Assembly (NCBI RefSeq): GCF_002160025.1
Contig: NZ_NFJU01000009.1
Coordinates: forward strand, 1-64,000
DNA length: 64,000 nt
Reading direction: 5' to 3'
DNA from: Anaeromassilibacillus sp. An200
GTDB lineage: Bacteria; Bacillota; Clostridia; Oscillospirales; Acutalibacteraceae
Within the stretch, counting starts at the first letter, position 1. The number at the start of each line of letters is the position of its first letter. Made by a program: the position numbers and the translations under genes. Under the pieces are notes generated by a model. It searched no databases, was not told the DNA's origin, and saw only the letters and a list, made by a program, of their open reading frames with translations. Below, in pieces: positions 8,109 through 17,792 of the stretch.

Positions 8109-8990
8109 TCAGCCCTTCACCGCACCGAGCATGATGCCCTTGGTAAAGTAACGCTGCATAAAGGGATAGACGCACAGAATCGGGAAAATCGTGACAAAGC
8201 TCATGGCCATGCGGAGCGTCATGGAGCTGACCTTGACAGCCGCGCCAGCCGCCGCGCCGGCTCCCACAGAGGTGACCACGTTGGATTGCAGGTTTTGGTA
8301 CAGGAGATATTGCAGGCAGTGCAGATTTGCCGCGCCGCGTCCCTGCATGAAGAACATGTCATCCGACCAGGTGTTCCACTGGTTTACAGCGGTAAATACC
8401 ACGATGCATGCCAGGATAGGTTTGGACAAGGGCATGATAATCTGCGCATAGATGCGGAAGATCCCCGCACCGTCAATTTCTGCCGATTCGATCATTTCAC
8501 CGGGAATGGATTCGATGTATGTTTTAATCAGAATGATGAAATAGGCCTGTACGGCGGTGGGCAGGATGTAAACGAGAAAATTGTTTCTCAGGTTCAATGC
8601 GCTGATCGTCAGATAATAAGGAATGAATCCCGCGTTGACATACATGGTAATAATAAAGAAACGGTACAGGAATTTTTTTGCTGGCAGAAATTTATCCGCG
8701 AGCAGATAGGCCGTGAAGCTGGAGCAGAGCACCGTGAGAATGGTGCCGAAAATCGTTCTGGCAAAGGAGACGAAGATGCTTGATGTCAGCCCCGGAATCT
8801 GGACCAGATTTGTATAAGCTTCGGTGGTGAATTCCAGCGGGATAAAGTACACGCCGCGGTTGACTGCCGCGGGGGATGACCAGGAGTTGATAAAGATGTA
8901 CCACATTGGGTACAGACACAGGAAGGTGAACAGAACCAGGATGAAAATATTGATTGCGCCGGGGACGGTCAGCTTCTTTTTGTTCTCCAT
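8109..8990 (-). CDS. Sugar ABC transporter permease, LplC/YtcP type
   Basis: A 293-residue inner-membrane permease of the carbohydrate CUT1 class with about six membrane helices. The EAA loop that contacts the ATPase is seen at EMIESAEIDGAGIFRIYAQI followed by IMPLSKPI. It forms a heterodimer with the permease encoded just upstream and receives substrate from the binding lipoprotein encoded just downstream. No ATPase gene lies here; transporters of this class usually share a MsmX-type ATPase encoded elsewhere (family knowledge). AAAGGA precedes ATG 8990. By similarity to LplABC systems the substrate may be an oligosaccharide or sugar derivative. Confidence 0.92.
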   Translation of the reverse strand: MENKKKLTVPGAINIFILVLFTFLCLYPMWYIFINSWSSPAAVNRGVYFIPLEFTTEAYTNLVQIPGLTSSIFVSFARTIFGTILTVLCSSFTAYLLADKFLPAKKFLYRFFIITMYVNAGFIPYYLTISALNLRNNFLVYILPTAVQAYFIILIKTYIESIPGEMIESAEIDGAGIFRIYAQIIMPLSKPILACIVVFTAVNQWNTWSDDMFFMQGRGAANLHCLQYLLYQNLQSNVVTSVGAGAAAGAAVKVSSMTLRMAMSFVTIFPILCVYPFMQRYFTKGIMLGAVKG

Positions 8991-9038
8991 ACATTCAAAT
9001 CCTTTCGTGGTAATCTCAAATAATGTCCGATGCCGGCT

Positions 9039-9977
9039 TTAGAAAATGGAGTTGCCTCTGAGTTTTTTGGAGGCAAAGTTGGCAAAGGACAAAAGCAGAA
9101 TGCTGACCACCGACTTGAAAATGCCCATCGCGGTGGCAAGGGAATATTCCATGTTCCGAATACCCATGCGGTACACATAGGTATCAAAGACTTCCAACTT
9201 GTCCCATGTCATGCCGGTGCCCAGCAGCCAGAACTGATCGAAGCCGTTGGAGAGCATGTTGGAGATCGCCAGCAGCAGGAGAACAAAGAATGTGGACAGC
9301 AGGCCGGGGATAGTAACGTGCAGGATTTTCTGCCAGTTGTTCGCACCGTCGACATCGGCCGCCTGATACAGCTCCTGATCGATTGAGGTGATGGCGGACA
9401 GATAGATGATGGCGTTGTAGCCGAGAGTTTTCCAGATGTTGATGGATACCTGAACCGCCCAGGCATGGTCCGCGTTGGTCAGCGGATTGACCGGATCGCT
9501 GATCACACCCAGCCCCATGAGAATGTTGTTCAGCGCGCTGTTTTCCGAGGAAAGCAGCATGAATACAATGGAATACACAAGAACCCAGGAGATGAAATTG
9601 GGAATTGATGTGCAGGTTTGTACAATCTTCGCAAATTTCTTGTATTTTACCTGTGAAATCGCAATCGCAAAAATAGCAGGAAGTACGGAAAAGCAGATGT
9701 TCAGAGAGGAGATGGCCAGCGTATTCCGCATGACCTTGATGAAATCTTTGGAGTTTGTAAAAATACGCTCAAAATATTTGAGCCCAACGAAATCGCATTC
9801 CCAAATCTGCAGGCCGGGAGAGTAATCGACGAAAGCGTAACTCCACCCGAACAGCGGCACATAGCTGAAAATGGCTACCATGGCCATAAACGGAAGAAGA
9901 AAAAGGACAAGCTTGATTTGCTTCTGCCGTCGCCCCGAGAGCCGTCCCGCCTTTCTTGTCACAGTGTTTTCTCCCAT
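9039..9977 (-). CDS. Sugar ABC transporter permease, LplB/YteP type
   Basis: A 312-residue membrane permease, first gene of the transporter operon. It has a basic N-terminus, FSYVPLFGW in the first periplasm-facing loop (typical of LplB/YteP), about six helices, and the EAA loop around ELYQAADVDGANNWQKI followed by HVTIPGLL. The ATG at 9977 was preferred over one at 10040 because AAAGGGG lies ten bases upstream and conservation starts near there. It pairs with the LplC-type permease 48 bp downstream. The promoter should lie in the AT-rich gap towards 10500, but I cannot fix it. Confidence 0.9.
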   Translation of the reverse strand: MGENTVTRKAGRLSGRRQKQIKLVLFLLPFMAMVAIFSYVPLFGWSYAFVDYSPGLQIWECDFVGLKYFERIFTNSKDFIKVMRNTLAISSLNICFSVLPAIFAIAISQVKYKKFAKIVQTCTSIPNFISWVLVYSIVFMLLSSENSALNNILMGLGVISDPVNPLTNADHAWAVQVSINIWKTLGYNAIIYLSAITSIDQELYQAADVDGANNWQKILHVTIPGLLSTFFVLLLLAISNMLSNGFDQFWLLGTGMTWDKLEVFDTYVYRMGIRNMEYSLATAMGIFKSVVSILLLSFANFASKKLRGNSIF

Positions 9978-10605
9978 GTGTGATCGACCCCTTTCTTGAT
10001 GAATGTGTGCTGGCACAATTTGCTGTATTTTCACAGACAAAGAAATGCGGTGCCTTTTTCCGTTTCTTCCTTCGATTTGTAAGATTCGGAATTGTGAATT
10101 TTTACAGGAAGAAACAGATGTGAGTTTGTCGCGTTTTCAGCACGGTTTTTTTTGGTTTTTTCTGCGTTTTCACAAACTGTTCTTGATTTTTTCAAAAAAA
10201 CTATGCATTTCTTTGCTAACTTGTGCTGTTTTACAATATGTTTTGTGCATAATGCTATCTACATTATGATATATTTTGTGTGCTCTTTCATCCACATTTC
10301 GCAACCTAACATGTGCAATTTCAACCATAAAGGTGGAGAATGTACAAAAGAAAACTTTTTGAACAAAACAGAAACGCACATAGTGGTATTTCAAACTCTT
10401 TCTTTCTGCAAAATAAACACATAAAAATTTTAATTTCCAAAAAGAGGAAGAAAATTGCGTTCAAAAATCCTTCAAATTTTAGTTAGATCCGTGTCATAAT
10501 TGTTTCGTAGTATAATTATTAAGTTACTAAATAAAATAAAAGCCTGTCTGTGGGGAAAACTGCCAGTATGTTTTTCCCATGACAGTCTGGAAAAGAGGGA
10601 GTCTG
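9978..10605. other. AT-rich intergenic region between divergent units
   Basis: About 630 bp separate the transporter operon (minus) from the MarR/exporter operon (plus). It is rich in A and T runs. The only elements I can support are a TATAAT -10 box and an inverted repeat near 10496-10519. No convincing gene or RNA is seen. Confidence 0.5.
10496..10519 (+). promoter_or_regulatory. -10 box and possible MarR operator
   Basis: TATAAT at 10511-10516 lies within an inverted repeat ATAATT-N12-AATTAT (10496-10519). The -35 is poor. A repressor bound here would block transcription of the MarR/exporter operon. Confidence 0.4.
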
Positions 10606-11100
10606 TTGCAACAGGAGCAAAAAAAGCGGCTGCTGGAAGTGCTGCGCAGCCTGAAAAAAAACCGCCCGGTACTGCGAACACCGGGCTTATCACAGAATGA
10701 ATTCTTTCTTCTGTACCATATGCGGGAGCATCTGCACCGGCAGGGGGAGGATTCGATGCGGATCGGAGATTTGCATCACTGCACCCATACCAGCCTTCCG
10801 GCGGTTTCGCAGAGCCTGGGAGTGCTGGAGGCCAAGGGATTCGTCGTACGCAGCACCGACCCGGGCGATCGCCGGAGTGTCAAGGTTTCTCTGACGAAGG
10901 AAGGGGACGAGGCGATCGAGACAGCGCTGGAAAAGGCCCGGAATTTTCTCAACCGGCTGGAAAACAAGCTGGGAGCGGAAAATATGGAACAGCTTATCAC
11001 GCTGATGGAACAGCTTTCCGAGGCGCTTGACGCGCTTTGGGAGGAGGATGCCGGGGAACGCCGGAATGAGTGGACTGCAAAGAAGGAGAGACAACCGTGA
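10606..11100 (+). CDS. MarR-family regulator of the downstream ABC exporter
   Basis: A winged-helix repressor of about 164 residues. The recognition region reads TSLPAVSQSLGVLEAKGFV, and the wing reads DPGDRRSVKVSLT, with the DRR typical of MarR. By family it represses its own operon and lets go when a drug or phenolic ligand binds. TTG 10606 has AGAGGGAG four bases upstream; ATG 10579 in the same frame has no clear ribosome site, so the start is uncertain by nine codons. The stop overlaps the GTG start of the exporter gene (GTGA), so the genes are translationally coupled. Confidence 0.87.
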   Translation: MQQEQKKRLLEVLRSLKKNRPVLRTPGLSQNEFFLLYHMREHLHRQGEDSMRIGDLHHCTHTSLPAVSQSLGVLEAKGFVVRSTDPGDRRSVKVSLTKEGDEAIETALEKARNFLNRLENKLGAENMEQLITLMEQLSEALDALWEEDAGERRNEWTAKKERQP

Positions 11101-13328
11101 AAAAGCTTGCCAAGTATCTGCGCCCCTATCTGGGCCTGATTGTGCTCTGTGTCGCGCTTTTGTTCGGGCAGACGGTGTGCGATCTGACGCTGCCGAACCT
11201 GATGTCGGATATCGTAAACGTCGGTATCCAGCAGGGAGGCGTGGAGGAAAGCGCACCCAAAGCCATCAGCCGTCAGGGCCTGTCGTTTCTGGAAGTGTTT
11301 TTGAGCGGCGAGGACGCCGCACGTCTGGAAGGATGCTATGAAACCGTCGCCGCGGGAAGCGACAGCATTCTGACGGATTCCTACCCCGCTGCGGCACAGG
11401 AGGATATCTGTGTGCTGCGGGAAGGCGGTGAGACTGAAGCGCAGGAGCTGTTCGGAAAGGCCGCGGCGGCTATGACAAAGAGTGCCGAACTCATGATGGA
11501 ACAGGCCGGAACCGGTTCGGAGCCGTCGGGCGGGGAAGCACAGGACGCACAGACCGGCGAAACGCAGATGGATGTGCAGGCTCTTTACAGCATGCAGCCC
11601 CTGTTTGAGCAGCTTCCGCAGGAAACCATGGAGGAGACGCGCAGCTATGCGCAGGCGCTGGATTCTTCGATGCGGGAGCAGATTGCTACAGCGCTGATCC
11701 GCCCCTTTTATGAGGAGCTTGGTGTGGACACGGATGGTATGCGCAGCGGGTATATTCTGCGTGTCGGCCTGCAAATGCTTCTGGTTACGCTGGCGGGTGC
11801 TGCCTGCACCATCCTGGTCGGATTCAACGCTTCGCGGATTGCGGCGGGCGTGGCCCGTTCCATGCGCCGCGATGTGTTTGCGACGGTGGAGAGCTTCGGC
11901 AGCGCGGAATTTGACCGCTATTCCACGGCTTCCCTCATCACCCGCACCACAAACGACATCACCCAGGTGCAGATGCTGATCGTCATGGGCCTGCGGCTGA
12001 TCTGCTATGCGCCCATTATGGCGATTGGCGGTTCGGCCATGGCGCTGCAGAAGAGCGTCTCTATGAGTGGAATCATTGTGGTGGGCGCGCTTTTTCTGAT
12101 TGGCATCATCGCTGTGGTGTTTTCGATCTCCCGGCCGAAGTTCCAAATCGTGCAGAAGCTGATCGATCGCCTGAATCTGGTGACCCGCGAAAACCTCAGC
12201 GGTATGATGGTCATCCGCGCTTTTGGTACGCAGGAGCAGGAGGAAAAGCGCTTTGACAAATCTAACCGCGATTTGACAAGCGTTAACCTGTTTGTCAACC
12301 GTGTGATGGTATTCCTCATGCCGGCCATGATGTTCTGCATGAACGCCATCAACCTGGTGATCGTGTGGGTCGGCGCGCATCAGATCGAAGCTGCCGCCAT
12401 GCAGGTGGGCGATATGATGGCCTTTATGCAGTATGCGATGCAGGTGATCATGAGCTTCCTGATGATTTCCATGATGTTTATCATGGTGCCGCGTGCCGCC
12501 GTTGCGGGCGACCGCGTAGCGGAGGTGCTCGAGACGGTTCCCTCCGTGCAGGATCCGGTTTCGCCGAAACGCTTTGGGCCGCAGACGGGCGGAGTGGAAT
12601 TCCGCCATGTTTCCTTCCGCTACGACGGCGCGCAGGAGGATACGCTGCACGATATCACGTTCACAGCGAAGCCGGGCGAGACGACGGCCTTTATCGGCGC
12701 GACAGGAAGCGGAAAAAGTACACTGGTCAACCTGGTGCCGCGTTTTTATGATGCAACCGAAGGACAGGTGCTTGTCGGCGGGCTGGATGTCCGTGAGGTC
12801 ACGCAGAAGGATCTGCGGGAACGGATTGGGTTTGTCCCCCAGAAGGGGAACCTTTTTTCCGGTACGATCCGCTCCAATCTGGCCTATGGCTCTCCCAAAG
12901 CCACAGACGAGGACGTCCGTCGGGCCGCGAGCGTGGCGCAGGCTTCCGAGTTTATCGAGGAAAAGCCGCAGGGCTTTGACGAACCGATTGCGCAGGGGGG
13001 AGGAAATGTCTCCGGCGGACAGAAGCAGCGTCTTGCCATTGGCCGCGCTTTGACCAAAAAAGCGCCGGTTTATGTCTTTGACGACAGCTTTTCCGCTCTT
13101 GATTTCAAAACAGACGCTGCTTTGCGCCGCGCTCTGCGCGAATATACAAAGGATGCCGCTGTTCTGCTGGTGGCGCAGCGTGTGAGCACCATCATGAACG
13201 CGGAGCAGATCATCGTGCTGGACGGCGGACGGATTGTGGGCAAGGGAACGCACAAGGAGCTGCTGGCTTCCTGCCCGACTTACCGCGAGATTGCCGTATC
13301 CCAGCTTTCAGAGGAGGAGTTGCAATGA
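11097..13328 (+). CDS. Heterodimeric ABC exporter subunit with degenerate ATP site and large insert
   Basis: A 743-residue fused membrane/ATPase half-exporter. After the first helix there is an insert of about 170 residues (roughly 45-215) rich in Gly, Glu and Ala before the second helix; half-exporters normally have a short loop there. The ATPase has Walker A GATGSGKST, signature VSGGQKQ and Q-loop FVPQKG. Walker B ends VFDDSFSALD, with Asp instead of the catalytic Glu, and the switch region is AQR, with Gln instead of His. These changes are known from the degenerate site of heterodimeric exporters such as TM287/288, and the partner follows directly. GTG 11097 has AAGGAG eight bases upstream. 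Substrate unknown, likely drugs or toxic metabolites given the MarR gene. Confidence 0.9.
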   Translation: MKKLAKYLRPYLGLIVLCVALLFGQTVCDLTLPNLMSDIVNVGIQQGGVEESAPKAISRQGLSFLEVFLSGEDAARLEGCYETVAAGSDSILTDSYPAAAQEDICVLREGGETEAQELFGKAAAAMTKSAELMMEQAGTGSEPSGGEAQDAQTGETQMDVQALYSMQPLFEQLPQETMEETRSYAQALDSSMREQIATALIRPFYEELGVDTDGMRSGYILRVGLQMLLVTLAGAACTILVGFNASRIAAGVARSMRRDVFATVESFGSAEFDRYSTASLITRTTNDITQVQMLIVMGLRLICYAPIMAIGGSAMALQKSVSMSGIIVVGALFLIGIIAVVFSISRPKFQIVQKLIDRLNLVTRENLSGMMVIRAFGTQEQEEKRFDKSNRDLTSVNLFVNRVMVFLMPAMMFCMNAINLVIVWVGAHQIEAAAMQVGDMMAFMQYAMQVIMSFLMISMMFIMVPRAAVAGDRVAEVLETVPSVQDPVSPKRFGPQTGGVEFRHVSFRYDGAQEDTLHDITFTAKPGETTAFIGATGSGKSTLVNLVPRFYDATEGQVLVGGLDVREVTQKDLRERIGFVPQKGNLFSGTIRSNLAYGSPKATDEDVRRAASVAQASEFIEEKPQGFDEPIAQGGGNVSGGQKQRLAIGRALTKKAPVYVFDDSFSALDFKTDAALRRALREYTKDAAVLLVAQRVSTIMNAEQIIVLDGGRIVGKGTHKELLASCPTYREIAVSQLSEEELQ

Positions 13329-15217
13329 GTCAAAAGACAAACAGACCCGGTCTCGGTCACGGCCCGGGAGGTCCCGGCGCCGCTCATCCTGTGGAGAAAG
13401 CGAAGGATTTCCGGGGCAGCTTCGGCAAGCTGGTGCGGTATCTCGCACGTTACCGGGTGCGCTTCCTTCTTGTTCTCGTTTTCGCCGTGGCTTCCACCAT
13501 CTTTTCCATTCTGGGTCCGAAGATTCTGGGGCAGGCTACCACAGAACTGTTTGAGGGGATCATGGGCAAGATTGCCGGGACTTCGGACGGGATTGATTTC
13601 GGCCGTATTGGGCAGATCCTTCTTTTTCTGCTGGGGCTGTATGTGATAAGCGCCGCGTTCTCCTATTTGCAGGGATGGATCATGACGGGCGTTTCCATGA
13701 AGGTCACGTATGGGCTGCGCGGGGAGATCATGAGCAAAATCAACCGCATGCCCCTGTCGTACTTTGATTCCGTCAGTCATGGCGAGGTGCTTTCCCGTGT
13801 GACGAACGATGTCGATACGCTGAACCAGACGCTGAACCAGAGCATCACACAGATTATCACCTCCGTCACCATGCTGGTGGGAATTCTGGTCATGATGTTC
13901 TCCATCAGCTGGCAGCTGACATTGGTAGCCCTCTGTATTCTCCCGGTGTCGAGCGGATTTATCGCCATGATTGTCCGCCGCTCCCAGAAGCATTTCAAGC
14001 AGCAGCAGGAGTTTCTTGGCCATGTCAACGGCCATGTGGAGGAAATGTACGGCGGCCACGTAGTGATGAAAGCGTTCAATGGTGAGGAGGACAGCCTGCA
14101 CCGCTTTGACGAGTGCAATGACAAGCTGTATGAGTCGGCATGGAAATCACAGTTCCTCTCCGGCCTGATGCAGCCGGTCATGAACTTTGTGGGAAATCTC
14201 GGTTATGTGGCTGTGTGCATCCTTGGCGGCTGGTACGCCTCCTCGGGCGTCATGACAGTCGGTGACATTCAGGCGTTCATTCAATATATGCGCCAGTTCA
14301 CCCAGCCGATTTTACAGATTGCAAATATCAGCAACATCCTTCAGCAGACAACGGCAGCGGCAGAGCGCGTGTTTGAGTTTCTGGACGCACCGGAGGAGGA
14401 GCCGGATCGGCCCGTGGTTCATGTCAACGAGGACGACAGTGTGCCGGACACCGATACCAATATTCATGTGAAGGGATCCGTGCAGTTTGCTCATGTCCAT
14501 TTTGGTTATCATCCGGATAAAATCATCATCCACGATTTCAGCGCGAACATTAAGCCCGGCCAGAAGGTGGCTATTGTCGGCCCCACGGGAGCGGGCAAGA
14601 CTACCATGGTCAAGCTGCTGATGCGTTTCTACGATGTCAACGATGGCGCTATTCTGATCGATGGCTATGACGTGCGCAATTTCACCCGCAACGAACTGCG
14701 CTCACAATTCGGCATGGTGCTCCAGGAAACGTGGCTGTATAATGGGACCATCCGGGAAAATATCCGGTACGGCAGGCTGGACGCCACGGATGAGGAGGTG
14801 GAGGCAGCAGCGAAAGCGGCACAGGCGGATCACTTTATCCGTACGCTGCCGGGCGGCTACGATATGGTGCTCAATGAGGAGAGCAGCAACGTCTCGCAGG
14901 GCCAGAAACAGCTGCTGACCATCGCGCGCGCCATTCTGTCCGATCCGAAAATCCTGATTCTTGACGAAGCGACCTCGAGCGTGGATACCCGCACCGAGAT
15001 TCTGATTCAAAAGGCGATGGACCAGCTTATGAAGGGACGCACCAGCTTCGTGATTGCGCACCGGCTTTCCACGATCCGCGACGCCGACTGTATTTTGTGC
15101 ATGAAGGATGGCGACATTGTGGAGCAGGGCACGCACGAGGAGCTGCTGGAGCGCGGCGGATTTTATGCCAATCTGTATAACAGCCAGTTTGAGCGTCCGT
15201 CCTCCCTTCCGGCATAA
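13325..15217 (+). CDS. Heterodimeric ABC exporter subunit with catalytic ATP site
   Basis: A 630-residue partner half-exporter. It starts with a Gly/Pro-rich cytoplasmic tail, then six helices and an ATPase domain with Walker A GPTGAGKTT, Q-loop VLQETWLYNG, Walker B LILDEATSSVD with the catalytic Glu, and switch His in IAHRLST. Its signature motif is VSQGQKQ rather than LSGGQ; in heterodimeric exporters such a signature faces the degenerate Walker site of the partner. Together the two genes encode one exporter with one full and one degenerate ATP site. The ATG overlaps the previous stop (ATGA). Confidence 0.92.
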   Translation: MSQKTNRPGLGHGPGGPGAAHPVEKAKDFRGSFGKLVRYLARYRVRFLLVLVFAVASTIFSILGPKILGQATTELFEGIMGKIAGTSDGIDFGRIGQILLFLLGLYVISAAFSYLQGWIMTGVSMKVTYGLRGEIMSKINRMPLSYFDSVSHGEVLSRVTNDVDTLNQTLNQSITQIITSVTMLVGILVMMFSISWQLTLVALCILPVSSGFIAMIVRRSQKHFKQQQEFLGHVNGHVEEMYGGHVVMKAFNGEEDSLHRFDECNDKLYESAWKSQFLSGLMQPVMNFVGNLGYVAVCILGGWYASSGVMTVGDIQAFIQYMRQFTQPILQIANISNILQQTTAAAERVFEFLDAPEEEPDRPVVHVNEDDSVPDTDTNIHVKGSVQFAHVHFGYHPDKIIIHDFSANIKPGQKVAIVGPTGAGKTTMVKLLMRFYDVNDGAILIDGYDVRNFTRNELRSQFGMVLQETWLYNGTIRENIRYGRLDATDEEVEAAAKAAQADHFIRTLPGGYDMVLNEESSNVSQGQKQLLTIARAILSDPKILILDEATSSVDTRTEILIQKAMDQLMKGRTSFVIAHRLSTIRDADCILCMKDGDIVEQGTHEELLERGGFYANLYNSQFERPSSLPA

Positions 15218-15281
15218 CGGGCCTCTGCGCGCCATATATTGAGATCGGCCTGAACCTATCTTGACAGGAGGGGGAATGAGG

Positions 15282-16310
15282 ATGGAACGAAACGATACCA
15301 TCCACTATTTTGTTGACGCCAACAGCTCCGCAGGTTATGTGGACCTGTACGATCAAAGCTTCGGGGGCCTTTCCCGGGTCGTGGAGCTCAGCGATTTTCC
15401 GGATGAAACAGCGGAACGATTGCTGTTTTATCTGTCCGCCCGTGCACAGGAGGAGGGGCGGCGCGTGGAGGTGATCCACCACTGTCTCACCAACCGTCCC
15501 ATGGGCTTGATCCTGCCTGAGCTTTCGGCGGGCGTGATCAACCGGCAGACCTGGAGACCGGGCGCTTTCTCCGCTCTTTCCGCGCTGGAGGACGAAACGC
15601 TGAGCGAGGCCCGAAACTGCCTGAAGGCGGCGTGGGAGCTCTTTGGCGAAGCCCGGGTAGTCCATGACGAATGGGAGAAATATTATATTGAGAACCTGGA
15701 TTTTGCCGCGGCGGACAATCTGGCTTCGGAAACCTGCGAACGGCTGCTGGGAGGAAAACGGTCCGTATATCCCGGCGGCGGAAGCATGGTGGAGCGCTTT
15801 TTCGGCGCTGCTGCCGCCTTTGGTTCAGTCGATCACATCCCAAGCCTGACGGCAAACCTGCAAAAGCGCTATTTCCTCAAGGGCAGACCGGGCACAGGCA
15901 AATCCACCTTTCTCAAGCGGATTGCCGCGGCGGCGAAGGAGCAGGGCTTTGCCGTGGAGATGTACCGCTGCTCGCTCGATCCCGGAAGCTGCGACATGGT
16001 TCTGGTGCGGGAGCTTTCCTTCTGCGTCTTTGACAGCACCGCTCCGCACGAGTATTTCCCTGAGCGCGAGGGGGATGAAACCATTGATATCTACCGTGCC
16101 GCTGTGCGCCAGGGGACGGACGAAAAATATGCCGCTGAGCTGGCGGACGTGACAGAACGGTACCGCGCGATTGTGCGTCGGGCCACAGCTCAGCTTTCCT
16201 CGGCCCAGCGTGCGCTGGAAGCCTTCCAGCGGGCAAAGCTTCCCGTTTTCAGTGCCGGGACGCTCGCGGGGCAGCAGGAACGTCTGGCCGAAATACTGTT
16301 TGAGGACTGA
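15282..16310 (+). CDS. Tandem P-loop ATPase of the PRK06851 type with an inactive first domain
   Basis: A 342-residue cytoplasmic protein of unknown role found in Firmicutes. Related proteins have two repeated P-loop domains. The second is intact here: Walker A GRPGTGKST, then SLDPGSCDMV, FDSTAPHEYF and PEREGDE. In the first, the place of the P-loop reads LSDFPDETAER after GGLSRVVE, so the nucleotide-binding Gly-Lys-Ser is gone although the surrounding fold (HYFVDANSSAGYVD, LILPELSAGVI) is kept. ATG 15282 was chosen because AGGAGGGGG is eight bases away; ATG 15276 is too close. A terminator follows, so it is probably a single gene. Confidence 0.75.
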   Translation: MERNDTIHYFVDANSSAGYVDLYDQSFGGLSRVVELSDFPDETAERLLFYLSARAQEEGRRVEVIHHCLTNRPMGLILPELSAGVINRQTWRPGAFSALSALEDETLSEARNCLKAAWELFGEARVVHDEWEKYYIENLDFAAADNLASETCERLLGGKRSVYPGGGSMVERFFGAAAAFGSVDHIPSLTANLQKRYFLKGRPGTGKSTFLKRIAAAAKEQGFAVEMYRCSLDPGSCDMVLVRELSFCVFDSTAPHEYFPEREGDETIDIYRAAVRQGTDEKYAAELADVTERYRAIVRRATAQLSSAQRALEAFQRAKLPVFSAGTLAGQQERLAEILFED

Positions 16311-16321
16311 CAGAGACCGTG

Positions 16322-16357
16322 CGCCGGTTTCCCGGATTTGGGGAAACCGGCGTTTTT
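16322..16357 (+). terminator. Terminator after the P-loop ATPase gene
   Basis: A 12-bp perfect stem CGCCGGTTTCCC/GGGAAACCGGCG followed by TTTTT. Confidence 0.9.
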
Positions 16358-16448
16358 GTAAGAAAAACCGGAGACAAACGGAAAAGGATCTGCTATACTG
16401 AGACGAGAAAGCCCCCGATGGGGCGGGGAAAGGAAGGTCCATCCGAAT

Positions 16449-17651
16449 ATGATGAAGGGAAAAACGGTACTCCTTGGGGTCAGCGGCGGCATCGCGGCGT
16501 ATAAGGCGGCGTATGTGGCCAGCGGCCTGACCAAAATGGGCTGTGACGTGCATGTGATTATGACGCCGCACGCTGTCAATTTCATCAATCCCATTACGTT
16601 TGAAACACTGACGGGCAACAAGTGTCCCGTTGATACCTTTGATCGGAATTTTGAGTTCCATGTTGAGCACGTTTCTCTGGCTAAAAAGGCGGATTTGTGC
16701 CTGATTGCTCCGGCGACGGCGAACGTTTTGGCAAAGCTGGCGCACGGCATTGCGGACGATATGCTCACCACGACGGTGCTGGCCTGCCGGTGTCCGAAAA
16801 TCGTTTTTCCCGCGATGAATACCAGAATGTATGAGGCTCCCGTCACACAGGACAATCTGGAGACACTGCGCAAGTACGGCTATGTCGTCGCGGAGCCGGA
16901 CGCGGGCCGTCTGGCATGCGGGGACGTCGGCGCGGGCAAGCTGCCGGAGCCGGATGTGATCCTCGATTACGCGCGGCAGGCCATCGAGTATGAAAAGGAT
17001 CTCAGCGGCCTGCGGCTGCTGGTCACAGCCGGGCCGACACAGGAATCCATCGATCCGGTGCGCTATATTACCAACCATTCCACCGGCTCGATGGGCTATG
17101 CCATTGCCCGGGTGGCGTCCCGGCGCGGCGCGTCCGTCACGCTGGTGAGCGGACCGACGGCGCTGGAAAAGCCGCGCTTTGCCGAGACGGTCAACGTGGT
17201 GAGCGCCGCCGATATGTTCCGCGAAGTAACGAGCCGCCAGGCGGAGCAGGATATCATCATCAAGGCTGCCGCCGTCGCGGATTACCGCCCGTCGCAGGTC
17301 TATGAGGACAAGGTGAAAAAGGGCGACGGCGAGCTTTCTATCCCGTTGTCGCGCACGCAGGATATTTTGCAGTATCTTGGGGAGCACCGCCCGGAGGGGC
17401 AGTTCCTCTGCGGTTTCTCCATGGAGACGCAGAATATGCTGGAAAACTCGAGAAAGAAGCTGGAGAAGAAAAAGGTGGATATGATCGCCGCCAACAATCT
17501 CAAGGTTCCCGGCGCGGGCTTTGGCACTGCCACCAATGTGATTACCATCATCACAAAGGACAGCGAGGAGGAGCTGCCGCTGCTCTCCAAGGAGGAGACG
17601 GCTGATCGCCTGCTGACGGCGATTCTGCGGGAACGCGGAAAGAAAAATTGA
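16449..17651 (+). CDS. coaBC: CoaBC: phosphopantothenoylcysteine synthetase/decarboxylase
   Basis: A 400-residue bifunctional coenzyme A enzyme. The N-terminal CoaC half is a flavin-dependent decarboxylase (GVSGGIAAYKA, then HVSLAKKAD with the active His, and PAMNTRMYEAP). The C-terminal CoaB half is the CTP-dependent synthetase (VTAGPTQESIDPVRYITNHS, KAAAVADYRP, and K-K-K near residue 340 that contacts CTP). Length is normal. It acts in the cytoplasm, joining cysteine to phosphopantothenate and decarboxylating the product. Start ATG 16449 has AGGAAGG about 11 bases upstream; ATG 16452 is equally possible. No other CoA gene is near. Confidence 0.96.
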   Translation: MMKGKTVLLGVSGGIAAYKAAYVASGLTKMGCDVHVIMTPHAVNFINPITFETLTGNKCPVDTFDRNFEFHVEHVSLAKKADLCLIAPATANVLAKLAHGIADDMLTTTVLACRCPKIVFPAMNTRMYEAPVTQDNLETLRKYGYVVAEPDAGRLACGDVGAGKLPEPDVILDYARQAIEYEKDLSGLRLLVTAGPTQESIDPVRYITNHSTGSMGYAIARVASRRGASVTLVSGPTALEKPRFAETVNVVSAADMFREVTSRQAEQDIIIKAAAVADYRPSQVYEDKVKKGDGELSIPLSRTQDILQYLGEHRPEGQFLCGFSMETQNMLENSRKKLEKKKVDMIAANNLKVPGAGFGTATNVITIITKDSEEELPLLSKEETADRLLTAILRERGKKN

Positions 17652-17792
17652 AAAATGCGCGCTTTGCATCAGGTATAATCGCGAAGCGGCGGCGCACACT
17701 ATCTGTGCCGGTTTCTTCCGGCAAAAGAGGCCACGGCCAAACACGGGAGTTGTCCGGTGTTTCCCACGGCTTGACAGAGAGGTGTCTGCTTG

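Noticed and set aside
10776-13253. An 825-codon minus-strand frame over the MarR/exporter genes
   Set aside because: Antisense shadow; His/Arg/Gln-rich translation without motifs.
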